Part shown: positions 54,117 through 64,000 of the stretch, one piece after another | How positions within the stretch are numbered: position 1 is the stretch's first letter | Layout: each line of letters starts with the position of its first letter | DNA from: Otatea glauca | Lineage: Eukaryota; Streptophyta; Magnoliopsida; Poales; Poaceae | Direction of reading: 5' to 3' | DNA length: 64,000 nucleotides | Assembly (NCBI GenBank): GCA_036346275.1 | Contig: CM070725.1 | Coordinates: 43,896,104-43,960,103 of the forward strand | The notes under the pieces: model-generated | Told to the model about the DNA's origin: nothing | Database searches by the model: none | Seen by the model: only the letters and a program-made list of their open reading frames with translations | Translations under genes and position numbers: made by a program

Positions 54117-56640
54117 ATGTCTTCATCGAAGTCGATTCGCCATCGATCTCAACGCAGAGGCCATAATCGTCCCAACAATGGGCGATTTATCGCAGAGCAA
54201 CGTCAAGAAATTGAAGCTCGGAAGGCCGTCTTTGGAAGAGATGATGCTAAGTTGCTATCAGAAAACTAGACGCGGCGTCACTCAAAAATCCGCCCTGCCG
54301 ACGGTCAACGCCCTGGGAGATGCAGGTGTAACAGAACAGGTAAGCCGATATCTGCCTGCTCAAGCCGAATTATCGGCTATGATTAATCGATCATGCACCA
54401 CGCTTTGATAAACCAATCGCCGGCTCGTAACAACGCTTAAGCCGATGATAGCAAATAGCGTTAAATCTATAGCCCAGGAGTTAGCCTCATCAGGAAGTCT
54501 GCTCGACCCATTGCAAGCTCTGCCGAATTATCCTGTTTTCTTAGTATCACAAAACACGCAGAGCACAACGGCCGATCCTAAACCATCGGCTGTAACTTCA
54601 CCCCCCACCATGATGCCCACACAACCCACGGTTATACTACCTAGGGACCCTCGGTTAAATGGGGTGAACCATTACCACGCCTATCCGACGCCGCTAAGTT
54701 AGATGCATCAAGCAATTTGCCGTGTCGGCTCGTTCTACGCTTTTCCCCAATCGGTTTCACAGCCGATTGGCTCCGAGAGATTCCCACAAGAACCGACCTT
54801 GCTAAGAAATCCAGGCCCACACAGGGTAGTAACATACTCAGAACCATTTGTCCCAGTGCCGGAACCTCAAGTCAGACGTAATCGGCACGAGCAGTATGAT
54901 CGCGCGCCAGCAGGACAGCATAATTGGCAACCCGAGCTCACACTCGGGGGGCAGAACGTCGATTATGAATGATATTATCAAGGGCCTGCTATGGCCGATA
55001 ATGCTAATTGGGTCGATCAGATCTCTGCCGTTTTGAGGGACCAATTCGGCATACAATCAAAAGGAAAGGTTATCGGCTATAGAAAGCCGTATCCGATTAC
55101 ATAGATCGCATGCCCTACCCTCATAACTTCGAGTTCGGACTTTGCCAAATTCTGCGGGATGATTCTATCACCACCACGGAACACGTTGGGCGCTTTATCG
55201 CGCAATGCGGTGAAGCGGCCCGATCCGACGGGCTTAAAATTAGACTATTCCGTTGTCTGCATGGGCGGCGTTTACTTGGTTTACTTGCTTGCCTCGAATT
55301 CGGTCCATTTGTGGAGCGATTTGGAAAGCCGATTTCATGAATACTTCTTTTGAGCGGTTTGGGCTCGAGGATTTCATATCGAGTTACGTGCGGAAAAAGT
55401 TTGGGGAATCGTAACGGATTACATCAAGAGATTTAGAGAAATTAGGAATCGGTGTTTTAGCGTCACATTGCACGACAACCAACTTGCCGATTTAGCATTT
55501 CAAGGTTTGATTTCGCGCTTAGGAGAAATTCGGAGGACAAGAATTCACCGACCTTAGCCACTTATTGCATCGCGTATCGGCTCAAGAGAGCCGATTCACT
55601 GACAATAAAGTGTTCAAAGATAGATTTAAAAATAGCAATAACAAAGAAAAGGACAAGGCTAAAGTCAATATGGTTGAGTATTGTCCAAGTGACTCATCGG
55701 AAGATAAGGAAGCAGAAATAAACATAGCCGAATGGGTAAAAGGATCCAAAAAGTCCTTAGTCTGTTCTTGGCTTAAGCCGACTAGGAACAAGTCGGAGGT
55801 TAAGTACTCTTTCGATGTTTCAAAGTGCGATCGTATTTTTGATTTACTTCTGCAAGAAAAGATAATACGATTGCCAGAGGGACATGTGATACCGTCGCTT
55901 CGATGAGATCAAAAACGCAGGTATTGCAAGTGGCATCATTCTTATTCGCATAACACTAATGACGCAATATCTTAGTCAACAGATCCAATCTGCTATTGAG
56001 GATGATCGGTTGAAGTTTGCTGATGAGCCGACCATACAAGTTGATGTTGATCCGTTTCCCATCAATATGGTACAATGTTCGGCTAAAGGAAAAGAGCCGA
56101 TACACGACGAGCAGAAAAAGGATCGACAAGTCAACATCCAATCAAGCTCGAATGGCGATCAAACACTGAAGATTACAATCGGCTCTTTACAAATAGAAGC
56201 CGATCGTGAAGGAAAAAATTCAAGAACCATCAAACTCAAAGGGAATCCTCAGGTAGGTAAATGGTACAAAGCAGAAAAGTCTCCATTAAGGTAGCCAACA
56301 AAACGGTCAGGACCAACATTGAAATACGAGAGGATGAATAGCCAACCATGGTATAAGGCTCACCGGTCGGATAACTTGTACCGCACCGAGAATGTGGAGA
56401 GGGCACATAGAAGGTGTCCCTTTTGGCAGTTTTGCTGGGAAAGAGGAGTAGCGTTGCCATCACCATACACCTGCCCGATGGAACATTATCCCCGAGACGA
56501 TGGGCCAAGGCAATCGACCAGAGATAGGTATGTCAGGCCGATTAGAGAGCAAAGCGAAGTAATGAAGGCACATCCACGAGAGAATATCCAAATCAGATCA
56601 AGAACCGAGCCAAATCAAAATACACAAACCCAGTTCTAAT
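54117..56640 (+). pseudogene. gag: Tat Gag, broken into several frames
   Basis: The ATG at 54117 opens a 50-codon frame (SSSKSIRHRSQRRGHNRPNN). Further pieces are the capsid part (YIDRMPYPHNFEF, TTTEHVGRFIAQCGEAARSD, WSDLESRFHEYFF, VTDYIKRFREIRNRCFS, QLADLAFQGL; 55095-55520), a Lys-rich stretch (55565-55906), and a nucleocapsid-like segment (RRYCKWHHSYSHNTND, 55920-55965; CPFWQFCWERGVALPSPYTC, 56410-56475). Each is family-typical, but stops and shifts separate them. Confidence 0.82.
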
Positions 56641-56869
56641 CAAGAAGATTTGGCTGGTCAAATACGAAAGCCGGTGGAACCCAAACCCAGGTGGTGTCCA
56701 TCTGGCTTGAGCCGGTCACAACGACGACGGCTTCAAAGGCTAAGAACGCAAGAAATCCGTGAAGCCGTCTTTGAAAAAGCAGAGAGGCGAAGCGTTTAAT
56801 GAACCGTCGAATCAAATCGTCAAGAAAGAGTGGAGAAGAAAAGAACAAGCGAAGAAGATTTGAATCGGT

Positions 56870-57595
56870 GATGACTTGGATTCTCCCATGATTCGAGATG
56901 ACACGCCGCCCATGGATATTAACATGGTGTTCACATTGCCGGCAGAGTTCAAAGTCAGAACTGCATTTGCCAAAGAGGCAGTTGCTCAGTTGTGCTCCGA
57001 CGTGCAGAGCGTCATCTTTGAGAAACCTAAAGATGATCATCGGCATCTGAAACCGTTGTATCTAAAAGGGTATATAAATGGCAAGTCGATATCAAGGATC
57101 TTTGGTAGACGGAGGCGCCACGGTGAACGATGCCGTACACAACATGCAAGAAATTGGGTAAGTCGATGAAGATTTAATCAAAACTAACATGGTTCGAATG
57201 ACTTCACAGGCGACCCTACAGAGGCAAAGGTGTCATGATCACGAATCGCCATTGGTAGCAAGACTTTGCCGAGCGAGCATTTTTGTGATTGGCGCCAAAG
57301 GAAACTACTGATGTCTTTGCTCGGTCGGGATTGTATTCATGCTAAGCTGCTTGTATCCCATCGACTATGCATCAAGCGCTTGTCAATGGAGCGGAGAAGA
57401 AGTTGAGGTCGTTGCGGTAGACACATCGGCTCATATCGCCATGGCTAGCTCCGGCGCAAATTGGCAACACGAAGAAGCTGGTGCATATCGGGCAATGCTT
57501 GGATGATTGCGATTTCATATCGTAAGCAAATCAGGGCTCATGCCGATCAGTGTCAAGCCTGGCACCTTTGATCGAGCAAACGAAGTGTTACGACG
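56870..57595 (+). pseudogene. Tat aspartic protease remnant
   Basis: DINMVFTLPAEFKVRTAFAK and LKPLYLKGYINGKSISRI (56910-57090) lead, after a one-base shift, to LVDGGATVNDA (57095-57130), where DGGA is the Tat-type active site. The rest to 57595 contains TDFTGDPTEAKG-like and SYCIHAKLL-like pieces in other frames. Confidence 0.75.
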
Positions 57596-59100
57596 ATGGG
57601 GACAAGAAAAACACTAAAAGTGTTGCAAGATAAAATGCAAAGCTATCGGCAAACAACGGATAGCTACGAAGCCATCGAGGACTTTGAAGAAATTGAAAAG
57701 TTAGGTCAAGGTTTCACGTCCACCGATTTGCTTGAAGAAGTCGATATAGGTAGCGGTGATAGAAAAAGATCAACTTTTGTTAGTGCAAACTTGGATGTAA
57801 AGCACAAAGGAAAACTAGTAAAAATCCTTAAGGATTATAAGGATTGTTTTGCTTGGGAATATCACGAAATGCCTGGATTAAGCCATCAGCTTGTGGAACA
57901 TCGGCTACCTATAAAATCGGGTTATCGGTCGTTTAAACAAAATCCGAGGCGTTTCAATCCGGCATTGTACCAAATTATAAAAGAAGAAATAGAACGATTG
58001 TTGGAAGCAAAATTTATCAGGCCTTGCCGATACGCGGAGTGGGTTTCCAACATCGTTCCAGTTATGAAGAAAAATGGAAAACTTCGAGTATGCGTTGATT
58101 CTAGAGATTTGAACAAAGCAACGCCAAAAGATGAATATCCGATGCCGATAACCGATATGCTTATCGATGCTGCATCAGGGAATAAGATCATAAGTTTTAC
58201 GGATGGTAATGCCGGGTATAACGGATACTCATGGCGAAGCGATATACCAAGACAACCTTGGATGTCACGGTGCAATAGGATTGTTCGAGTGGACAGTGAT
58301 GACTTTCGGCTTGAAAAATGCTGGAGCAACGTATCAGCGGGCAATGAATCTAATCTTTCATGATTTAATTGGCCACATTGTCGAAATTTATATTGATGAT
58401 GTAGTGGTAAAATCTTCAGAAGATTTGCAACATCTGGCCGACTTAGAGAGGGTGTTTAAAAACATAAGATTGCGGTTTGAAGATGAATCCTTACAAGTGT
58501 GCGTTTGGCGTGTCATTGGATGCTTTTAGGCTTCATGGTGAATGAAAGAGGGATCGAGGTCAGTCAAACAAGGGTCAAGGCCATAACCAATACTGAACCA
58601 CCGACATGCAAAAACGAGTTACAAAAGTTGATCGGCAAAATGAACTATCTCCGTCGGTTCATCTCAAACCTCTCCGGCAGGATTCGTGCTTTTACTCCAT
58701 TGCTGAAATTAAAGAACAATGAGGAATTTATATGGGGAGCTGATCAGCAGAAAGCTTTCGACGAAGTCAAGAGGTATTTGTCCAACCCTCCGCTTTGTTC
58801 GCACCTCAAAAGGGATTCCTTTCAGATTATATGTCTCGTACGAAGAAGATACTATTGGAGCTGTTTTAGCACAAGAGGTGCATGGTAAAGAAAGGGTTAT
58901 CTTTTATTTAAGCCGACGGTTGCTGGACACAGAAGTCAGGTACCCTTTTATCGAAAAACTATGTTTATCCTTGTACTTCTTCTCGTGCACAAAACTAAGG
59001 CACTACATATTAGCATCGGCTTGTAAAGTGATCTGCAAAACCGATGTTATAAAATATATATTTTCAGCTCCTATTCTGCGGGGTCGACTTGGCAAATAGG
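57596..59100 (+). pseudogene. pol: Tat reverse transcriptase and RNase H, frame-broken
   Basis: A 255-codon frame from 57596 reads LKDYKDCFAWEYHEMPGLSH, QIIKEEIERLLEAKFIRPCR and KLRVCVDSRDLNKATPKDEY. A shift near 58215 leads to MTFGLKNAGATYQRAMNLIF and the catalytic box EIYIDDVVVKS (YIDD intact, about 58387-58415). RNase H follows (QKLIGKMNYLRRFISNLSGR, ADQQKAFDEVKRYLSNPP, then GKERVIFYLSRRLLDTEVRY). Four or more frame changes occur. Confidence 0.87.
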
Positions 59101-59108
59101 CTTACGCC

Positions 59109-59640
59109 TTGGTCGAGTTCGACTTATCATATGAATTGGCCAAAGCAGTCAAAGGACAAGTCCTAGCCGATTTTATAACAGGACATGATACAGCGGCAAG
59201 TTTAGTCTTGGTTGCACCATGGCAGGTGTTCTTTGATGGATCAGTATGCGGGGAAGGTGATGGTATCAGTATTGTGCTCACTTCACCCAAGGGGCATAAC
59301 TTTGAATTCGCATTTCGGCAAAATAGCCGATGCTCAAACAACGAGCCGAGTCTGAAGCGTTACTCAAAGGCTTGCAATTGCTGGAAAATATTGGGGTGAG
59401 CGCTGTTGAGGCATATGGTGATTCGCTGTTAGTGGTGCAGCAAATAAAGGGAGAATACTAATGTCAAGATGAAGTGCTACTAAATATTTAGAACAATGTT
59501 TAGAGATTATCAGCTCTTTTACATTATTTTCTATTGGTCATGTTCCTCGAGAATTAAACAATAGAGCTAATACTTTAGCTCAGCAAGCATCAGGATATAA
59601 AGATTACGGCGAAGTCGAGATGGCGGTAGACAAGGCAGTC
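59109..59640 (+). pseudogene. Second, archaeal-type RNase H (aRNH) of the Tat element
   Basis: After the RT-linked RNase H, LVEFDLSYELAKAVKGQVLA and DFITGH lead into WQVFFDGSVCGEGDGISIVL (59220-59280), the aRNH start. VEAYGDSLLVVQQIKGEY follows (59407-59460) and HVPRELNNRANTLAQQASGY (59541-59600) is the C-terminal motif. Stops at 59396 and 59461 break it. The extra RNase H is a Tat-lineage hallmark. Confidence 0.82.
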
Positions 59641-59730
59641 ATGTGCAGATATTGCCGATTGGAGAACGTAGATAAAAGATTATCTAGTCGATCCATCCAA
59701 GCCGGCGGAGCGAAGATACGGCAATAAGCG

Positions 59731-60910
59731 TTGAAATACGTCATTATGGACGATATACTATATTATCGGACTATGGAAGGTTTGTTGTTAAGATGTCTTG
59801 AGGCCGAGGAAGCACGGGTGGCAATGGGTGAAGTACGAAGGCATTTGTGGTTTCATCAATCGGCACATAAGATGAAATGGATGCTCAGACGAACGGGTTA
59901 TTTTTGGCCGACGATGTTAGAAGATTGTTTCAAGTATTATAAAGGATGTCAAACATGTCAAAAGTTTGGCAACATACAATTAGCACCAGCATCGGCTTTA
60001 CATCCAATCATCAAACCTTGGCCGTTCAGAGGTTGGGGAATAGATATAATCGGCCAAATATTTCCTGCTTCGAGTAAAGGCCACAAGTTTATTTTGGCCG
60101 CAACCGATTACTTCTCAAAGTGGGTCGAGGCTATACCACTTAAAAAGGTGACCAGTGTTGAGGCGATTAGTTTTGTGAATGAACATATCGTTCATTGGTT
60201 TGGAATACCGCAAACAATCACGACCGATCAAGGCACGGTATTCATGTCTAATGAGTTTCAGAGTTACGCAATGAGTCTAGGGATTAAATTGTTAAACTCT
60301 TCGCCATATTACGCTCAGGCTAATGGACAGGCCGAGTTGTCTAATAAAACACTAATTAAGCTGATCAAAAGAAAAATTGATGAAAAGCCAAGGAATTGGC
60401 ATTCAACTCTATCGAGTCACTTTGGGCCTATCGGCTGTCTTATCACGGAGCGACGAAGCTTTCACCTTACCAATTGGTGTATGGACAAGAGGCCGTTCTA
60501 CCCGTGGAGATTAACATTGAGTCGTCTGAATAGCGGACAAAATGGTTTGTCGGCTCAAGATTACAATGATTTAATGATCGATAACTTGGACGAGTTAGCA
60601 GAGCTACGTTTGTCTACGCTTGATCGGCTTAAGAAGAATAAGATCAGAGTTGCAAGGGCATACAATAAAAGGGTCATGCCTAAATCTTTCGATCGAGCCG
60701 ATTTAGTGTGGAAAACAATATTGCCAGTTGGTTCTAAGGATAATCGATTTGAAAAATGGTCACCTACGTGGGAAGGGTCATACAAAATTAATCGGCAAGT
60801 CGGCGGAAAACTCGTACTTACTGGAAACGCTAGAAGTATATGCATTGCCAAGAGCTATTAACGGAAAGTACTTGAAGAAATACTATCCTAGTGTTTGGAT
60901 TGGAGCCTAG
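59731..60910 (+). CDS. pol: Tat integrase, core intact, frame change near its C-terminus
   Basis: A 376-codon frame covers a zinc-binding region (HLWFHQSAHKMKWMLRRTGY, CQTCQKF) and a catalytic core with Asp in GWGIDIIGQIFP, Asp in ITTDQGTVFMSNEF and Glu in YAQANGQAELSNKTL, so the DDE triad is complete. The C-terminal part reads RVARAYNKRVMPKSFDRADL and RFEKWSPTWEGSYK. A shift at about 60800 diverts the last residues; the other frame gives the family-like end YALPRAINGKYLKKYYPSVW at 60840-60900. It is the best preserved enzyme of this element. Confidence 0.88.
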
Positions 60911-61115
60911 TCGATTAAAGACAGGTACAGAGCCAAGATTAACACGATGCTGTTAATCGGCTGAAAAGAGCTATTAACGGAAAGTACTCAGGAAGTATAG
61001 AAGAATATAAATCGGTTAAAACAGCCGATTATAAACATAAACAAGTTAAGTTACAAACATTCAGAACAAACATTCAAGACTCATGTTTTCAAAACAACCA
61101 TCGAAGTTTTACAGT
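60911..61115 (+). other. Spacer after integrase with a 22-bp direct repeat
   Basis: AGAGCTATTAACGGAAAGTA then CT occurs at 60850 and again at 60967, 117 bp apart, so the end of pol and the adjoining spacer appear duplicated. Otherwise non-coding. Confidence 0.6.
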
Positions 61116-63958
61116 TCAATACTGGATGCCCGATCCGGGAAGAGTCACGCCCAAGGCCGACAGAGCGCCGGCTGCCTTGGCAATGATATCTTGAATTTCA
61201 TCCAAGAGACGTTCGTCGTCTTTGGCATTCGAAGCATCGGCTTCACTTTGGCCGATTCTTTGTGTTACATTATCGATACCGCAGCAATATCGAGCTTGTT
61301 CCTTCAATTCGATCGCGATGGTCCTCGTAACTTGTTGGTTTTCTCGATTTGTTTCTCGATTTTGGCTAACTCTTCGGAAGGAATTTCTTTGTTTTTCAAG
61401 CTTGAGAGAGATTCCTTGGTCGACTTGGTGAAGTGCGCCGCATCAAATTTACGCTTTTGCCTTGGCGTCGGCAACCAATTCATCTAAGAGTTTTACGCCG
61501 GCTTCACGGGCTTGCGACGTTGAATTCGGTCTTGGGCCGCCTCTACTGCAGACTTCTTATCATCCAGATGGCATATGTTGAGAAAGGCTTGCATGGCTTC
61601 TAGAGGAAGGTCGGCTTCGACGGCGGCCATGGCATCTCTGATGGGCTGATTGTTGGACAAGATCTCCGATTGGGGGCGCATGACTAGATCAAAGAGCTTG
61701 TCAAGACGCTCCTTCATGCCCGGAGCAGATGTAACAACAGCCGATGCCACTTTTGACACTTCAAGGATTTTTCCGATCTCTGCATCGTAGTCATTAGTAG
61801 CCATGATCTCTGGACCGTCAAGATCGGCCAGGGAAAATCCCAGCAGGTCAGTCGGATCTGATGGTTCTGGTAGGTTGGTGGTTGGAGCTGTTGAAGTTGC
61901 CAGCGGTGTGGGGATTGGCGCGGTGGATATGTTTGGAAGATCGGCTAAGATCTTCGCGACTTGAGCAGACTGCATTGGCTAAAGGGGATAAATATAGAAT
62001 GTGAGCTGATGCATTAAAATTTCATTTGTTAGGTAAAGTACGATCACCTACCTCTCCCGTAGCCGATGCTGTCGGAGAGCTTTCACCACTCTGCTCGAGA
62101 GGCTTGAGAACCTTTTTTGCAGCAGCCTTAGTGTATTTTCGCTTCTTCTCTGAAGATTGTTAGGCAAACGATCTGGTTAGCCAAAGAACAGTTTTATAAA
62201 AGAAAGCCGACAATAAAACTTATTAGGTTGTTTTTGTTTTTCCAAGTCTGACAGAGATGGGCTCTGTATGCCCAAAGATCCCGATGCACAACCAGTAACG
62301 GCAGCCGCCTGCGATTGTTTTTTGGGTTGCTTATCACCCGATGGAGCGAGAGCAGTTGACTTCTACAACAGGTAAAAATTGAGTCAGATGCAAAACAAAT
62401 CTCAAACGATTCAAAAGTAATGAAAGGAAAAAGTTTAGACTCTAAAGTCGATACCTCGCTAGAAACGACTACATTCGTACTAGTATATCCTCACGATGAA
62501 GTATCGCTGCTAGAGTCAGCATTAGATACTAGCGTCGTCTCCGGGAGATTTGGAAAGAACTCAGTAATAATGTTAGATGGAGATTTTGACCGATACAAAA
62601 CATCTGCAATAACTGACCACCATTGTGTGTAACCTCCGGTCCGTCTGGTATTCAAGAAGAAGTGTGGCAAGGATTGGATCTGTAAGTCATCGGCCACTTC
62701 AAGGATGATTTCGGCAGATGTAGCACTACGGACTCTGGCTCTTGGCTCAAGCCGATCAAGGAGTGGGAAGCTTGGAATTATTTAGCCAAAACCGAGTTGT
62801 CTTGCATAAACCAATGGGTGATAAAACTCGTATGACTATTTGGAAAGTCCGATTCCTTGTATGAAGTCCAAAGATGAAGGGACGCAGGAGAAATGAAAAT
62901 TGCATACAAAGCAAGAGTCTCGGAGGCATTGCAGAACTGTCGGCTTTGAGTTGAAGAAATGAAGGCCACGCAAAATTGGCCACACTGCTATAATTGAAGA
63001 AATCTCTCTGCCTCAAATCCGTGTCGCTCAGATTAAGAAAAAAGAACATATACTTTCTTGAATCGGCTGCTGTGATTTTAGTTACATTTCTGAACACATG
63101 ATAAACCGTTTGCCAAAAGATCGGTTTGCTTGGTATCATGGAACAACATTTTCAACATTGTCTTCTCTTGGGAAAGTTGTGTCTTGATGAGGTTCCAAAT
63201 CAAATGGTCGGCTAAAAAGCAACACGCCGGCACTGGATAAACCACGAGGCCCACCCACATTACCCACAGTGAAGTCGGCAAAACACAGTATCTGTTGACT
63301 CTAATGATATACATCATCGATACACTGCTCCCGTGAGCGTTTTCCAAGTGCTAGCCGACGACCTTCTACTAGTCCTTGATTATTGTCCGTATACTTGGGT
63401 TGGCCCTAATGAAGCACCACGAATAAGAATCGGTCCGACCAAAGGTTGAGAAAGCGACATGCTCTTCGTCAGATACTAATCCATTCACTTTATTATTATT
63501 TGCAATATACTTAGACCACCTTCGCCTTTTGATCGGATAAGCTTATGTTTGGGTTTAGCACTAAAAGCCGACACCTGTTCTCCGTCTGGTCTCAAGCAGC
63601 AGAGTTGAGCAACGTCTAGCAAGGTTGGACCAACCATACCAGTGCGGAACATGAAAGCATTAAAAGTATCCGACCAGAAATAACAAGTCGTGGCCACTAA
63701 ATGCTCATTGGCCTCTGAGTCGGCTAAACTTAAAGGAATGCACTCTGCTATGCCCATCCTTTCCCAAGACTCCCTTTTTTGGGCTGCTACACGATTATAC
63801 CAAATTTTCCACCCTTTGAGTGCGGTCGGCCAAGCCCTAAAACTTTTACTCCAACCCTCGATATTATATCCTCTAGCCGACAAAGGAAGGCGGGTCACTT
63901 CTTGGTCAATAACTATAGTCGCCTCCAGTTCCCCAAAGGACCCGAAAATATTGGTCAT
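61116..63958 (-). pseudogene. Antisense, intron-containing accessory gene with plant-mobile-domain-like product
   Basis: On the minus strand the first ATG-led frame (63958-63485) reads WSKSFRAWPTALKGWKIWYN and CYFWSDTFNAFMFRTGMVGP then TLLDVAQLCCL, which resembles the plant mobile domain (PMD, aminotransferase-like) found in some plant transposons. Pieces continue through 63347-62491 in changing frames. Probable GT-AG introns are 62454-62363, 62219-62150 and 62051-61979, joining a Ser-rich exon, a 143-base exon (KSTALAPSGDKQPKKQSQAA), a 98-base exon with a basic KKRKYTKAAAKK (possible nuclear signal) and a charged helical exon (MQSAQVAKILADLPN onward). The end is ALGVTLPGSGIQY at 61116. One in-frame TGA and several shifts show decay. 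Function unknown. Confidence 0.6.
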
Positions 63959-64000
63959 TCTTTATGCGGAATCGGAATAAGTACAGCTAGGGTCCATTGT

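Larger units (their letters stand above)
53440..64000 (+). mobile_element. Second Tat-lineage Ty3/gypsy element, 3' part beyond the window
   Basis: 5' LTR, primer site sharing TGGCGCCA with the other Tat element, gag, DGGA-type protease, RT with YIDD, RNase H, a second archaeal-type RNase H and an integrase with intact catalytic residues, followed by a region coding on the opposite strand. It is much less GC-rich than the 19787-32299 element and contains many CGGCT/AGCCGA steps. The element continues past 64000; no 3' LTR is seen. Confidence 0.88.

Overview
This window looks like nuclear DNA from a grass (Poaceae). The evidence is an almost continuous mosaic of nested plant retrotransposons (Ty3/gypsy of Tekay and Tat type, Ty1/copia, an L1-type LINE), hAT-type non-autonomous DNA elements with 8-bp target duplications, AT microsatellites, and one GC-rich host gene with a very short first exon. 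I see no bacterial, organellar or viral genome features, no rRNA or tRNA gene and no CRISPR array. The species is not determinable by eye; rice or a panicoid grass would fit.

Layout. 1-1657: old LTR-like and low-complexity DNA. About 1658-12712: a Tekay/Del-type gypsy element with a long 5' LTR, an initiator-Met tRNA primer site, an extra ORF before gag, then gag, protease, RT, RNase H and integrase, all decayed. Its 3' end is missing and it is joined directly to the 3' part of a copia element (about 12713-18900). That copia element is split by a 1,999-bp hAT-like element (15008-17006). About 18925-19420 and 19526-32520: degenerate minisatellites. A 45-bp array is split by a complete GC-rich Tat-lineage gypsy element (19787-32299) with both LTRs, a 5-bp target duplication, a second (archaeal-type) RNase H, and an antisense accessory gene that appears to contain introns. 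34085-38750: a heavily decayed second copia element with its 3' LTR. 39270-40669: a 1,400-bp hAT-type element. About 40890-41889: a probable solo copia LTR. 41950-42562: an inverted-repeat (foldback) element. 42735-44215: A/T-rich minisatellite tracts. 44502-44892: a 391-bp hAT-like MITE. 46218-48701: a 5'-truncated LINE with a 16-bp target duplication. 50172-51195: the only convincing host gene, a two-exon gene for a 291-residue Ala/Glu/Pro-rich acidic protein. About 53440-64000: the 5' LTR and body of a second, different Tat-lineage gypsy element, again with an antisense, intron-containing accessory gene whose product resembles the plant mobile domain. It runs off the window end.

How it fits together. 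Nearly all coding capacity is retroelement gag/pol, and almost every frame is broken. In the AT-richer elements the breaks are mainly Trp or Gln codons turned into stops. In the GC-rich Tat element they are mainly one-base indels. The most distinctive observation is that two unrelated-looking Tat elements here each carry a different antisense, spliced accessory gene between integrase and the 3' LTR side. Three hAT-type elements with intact 8-bp duplications and a LINE with an intact duplication allow the insertion history to be ordered.
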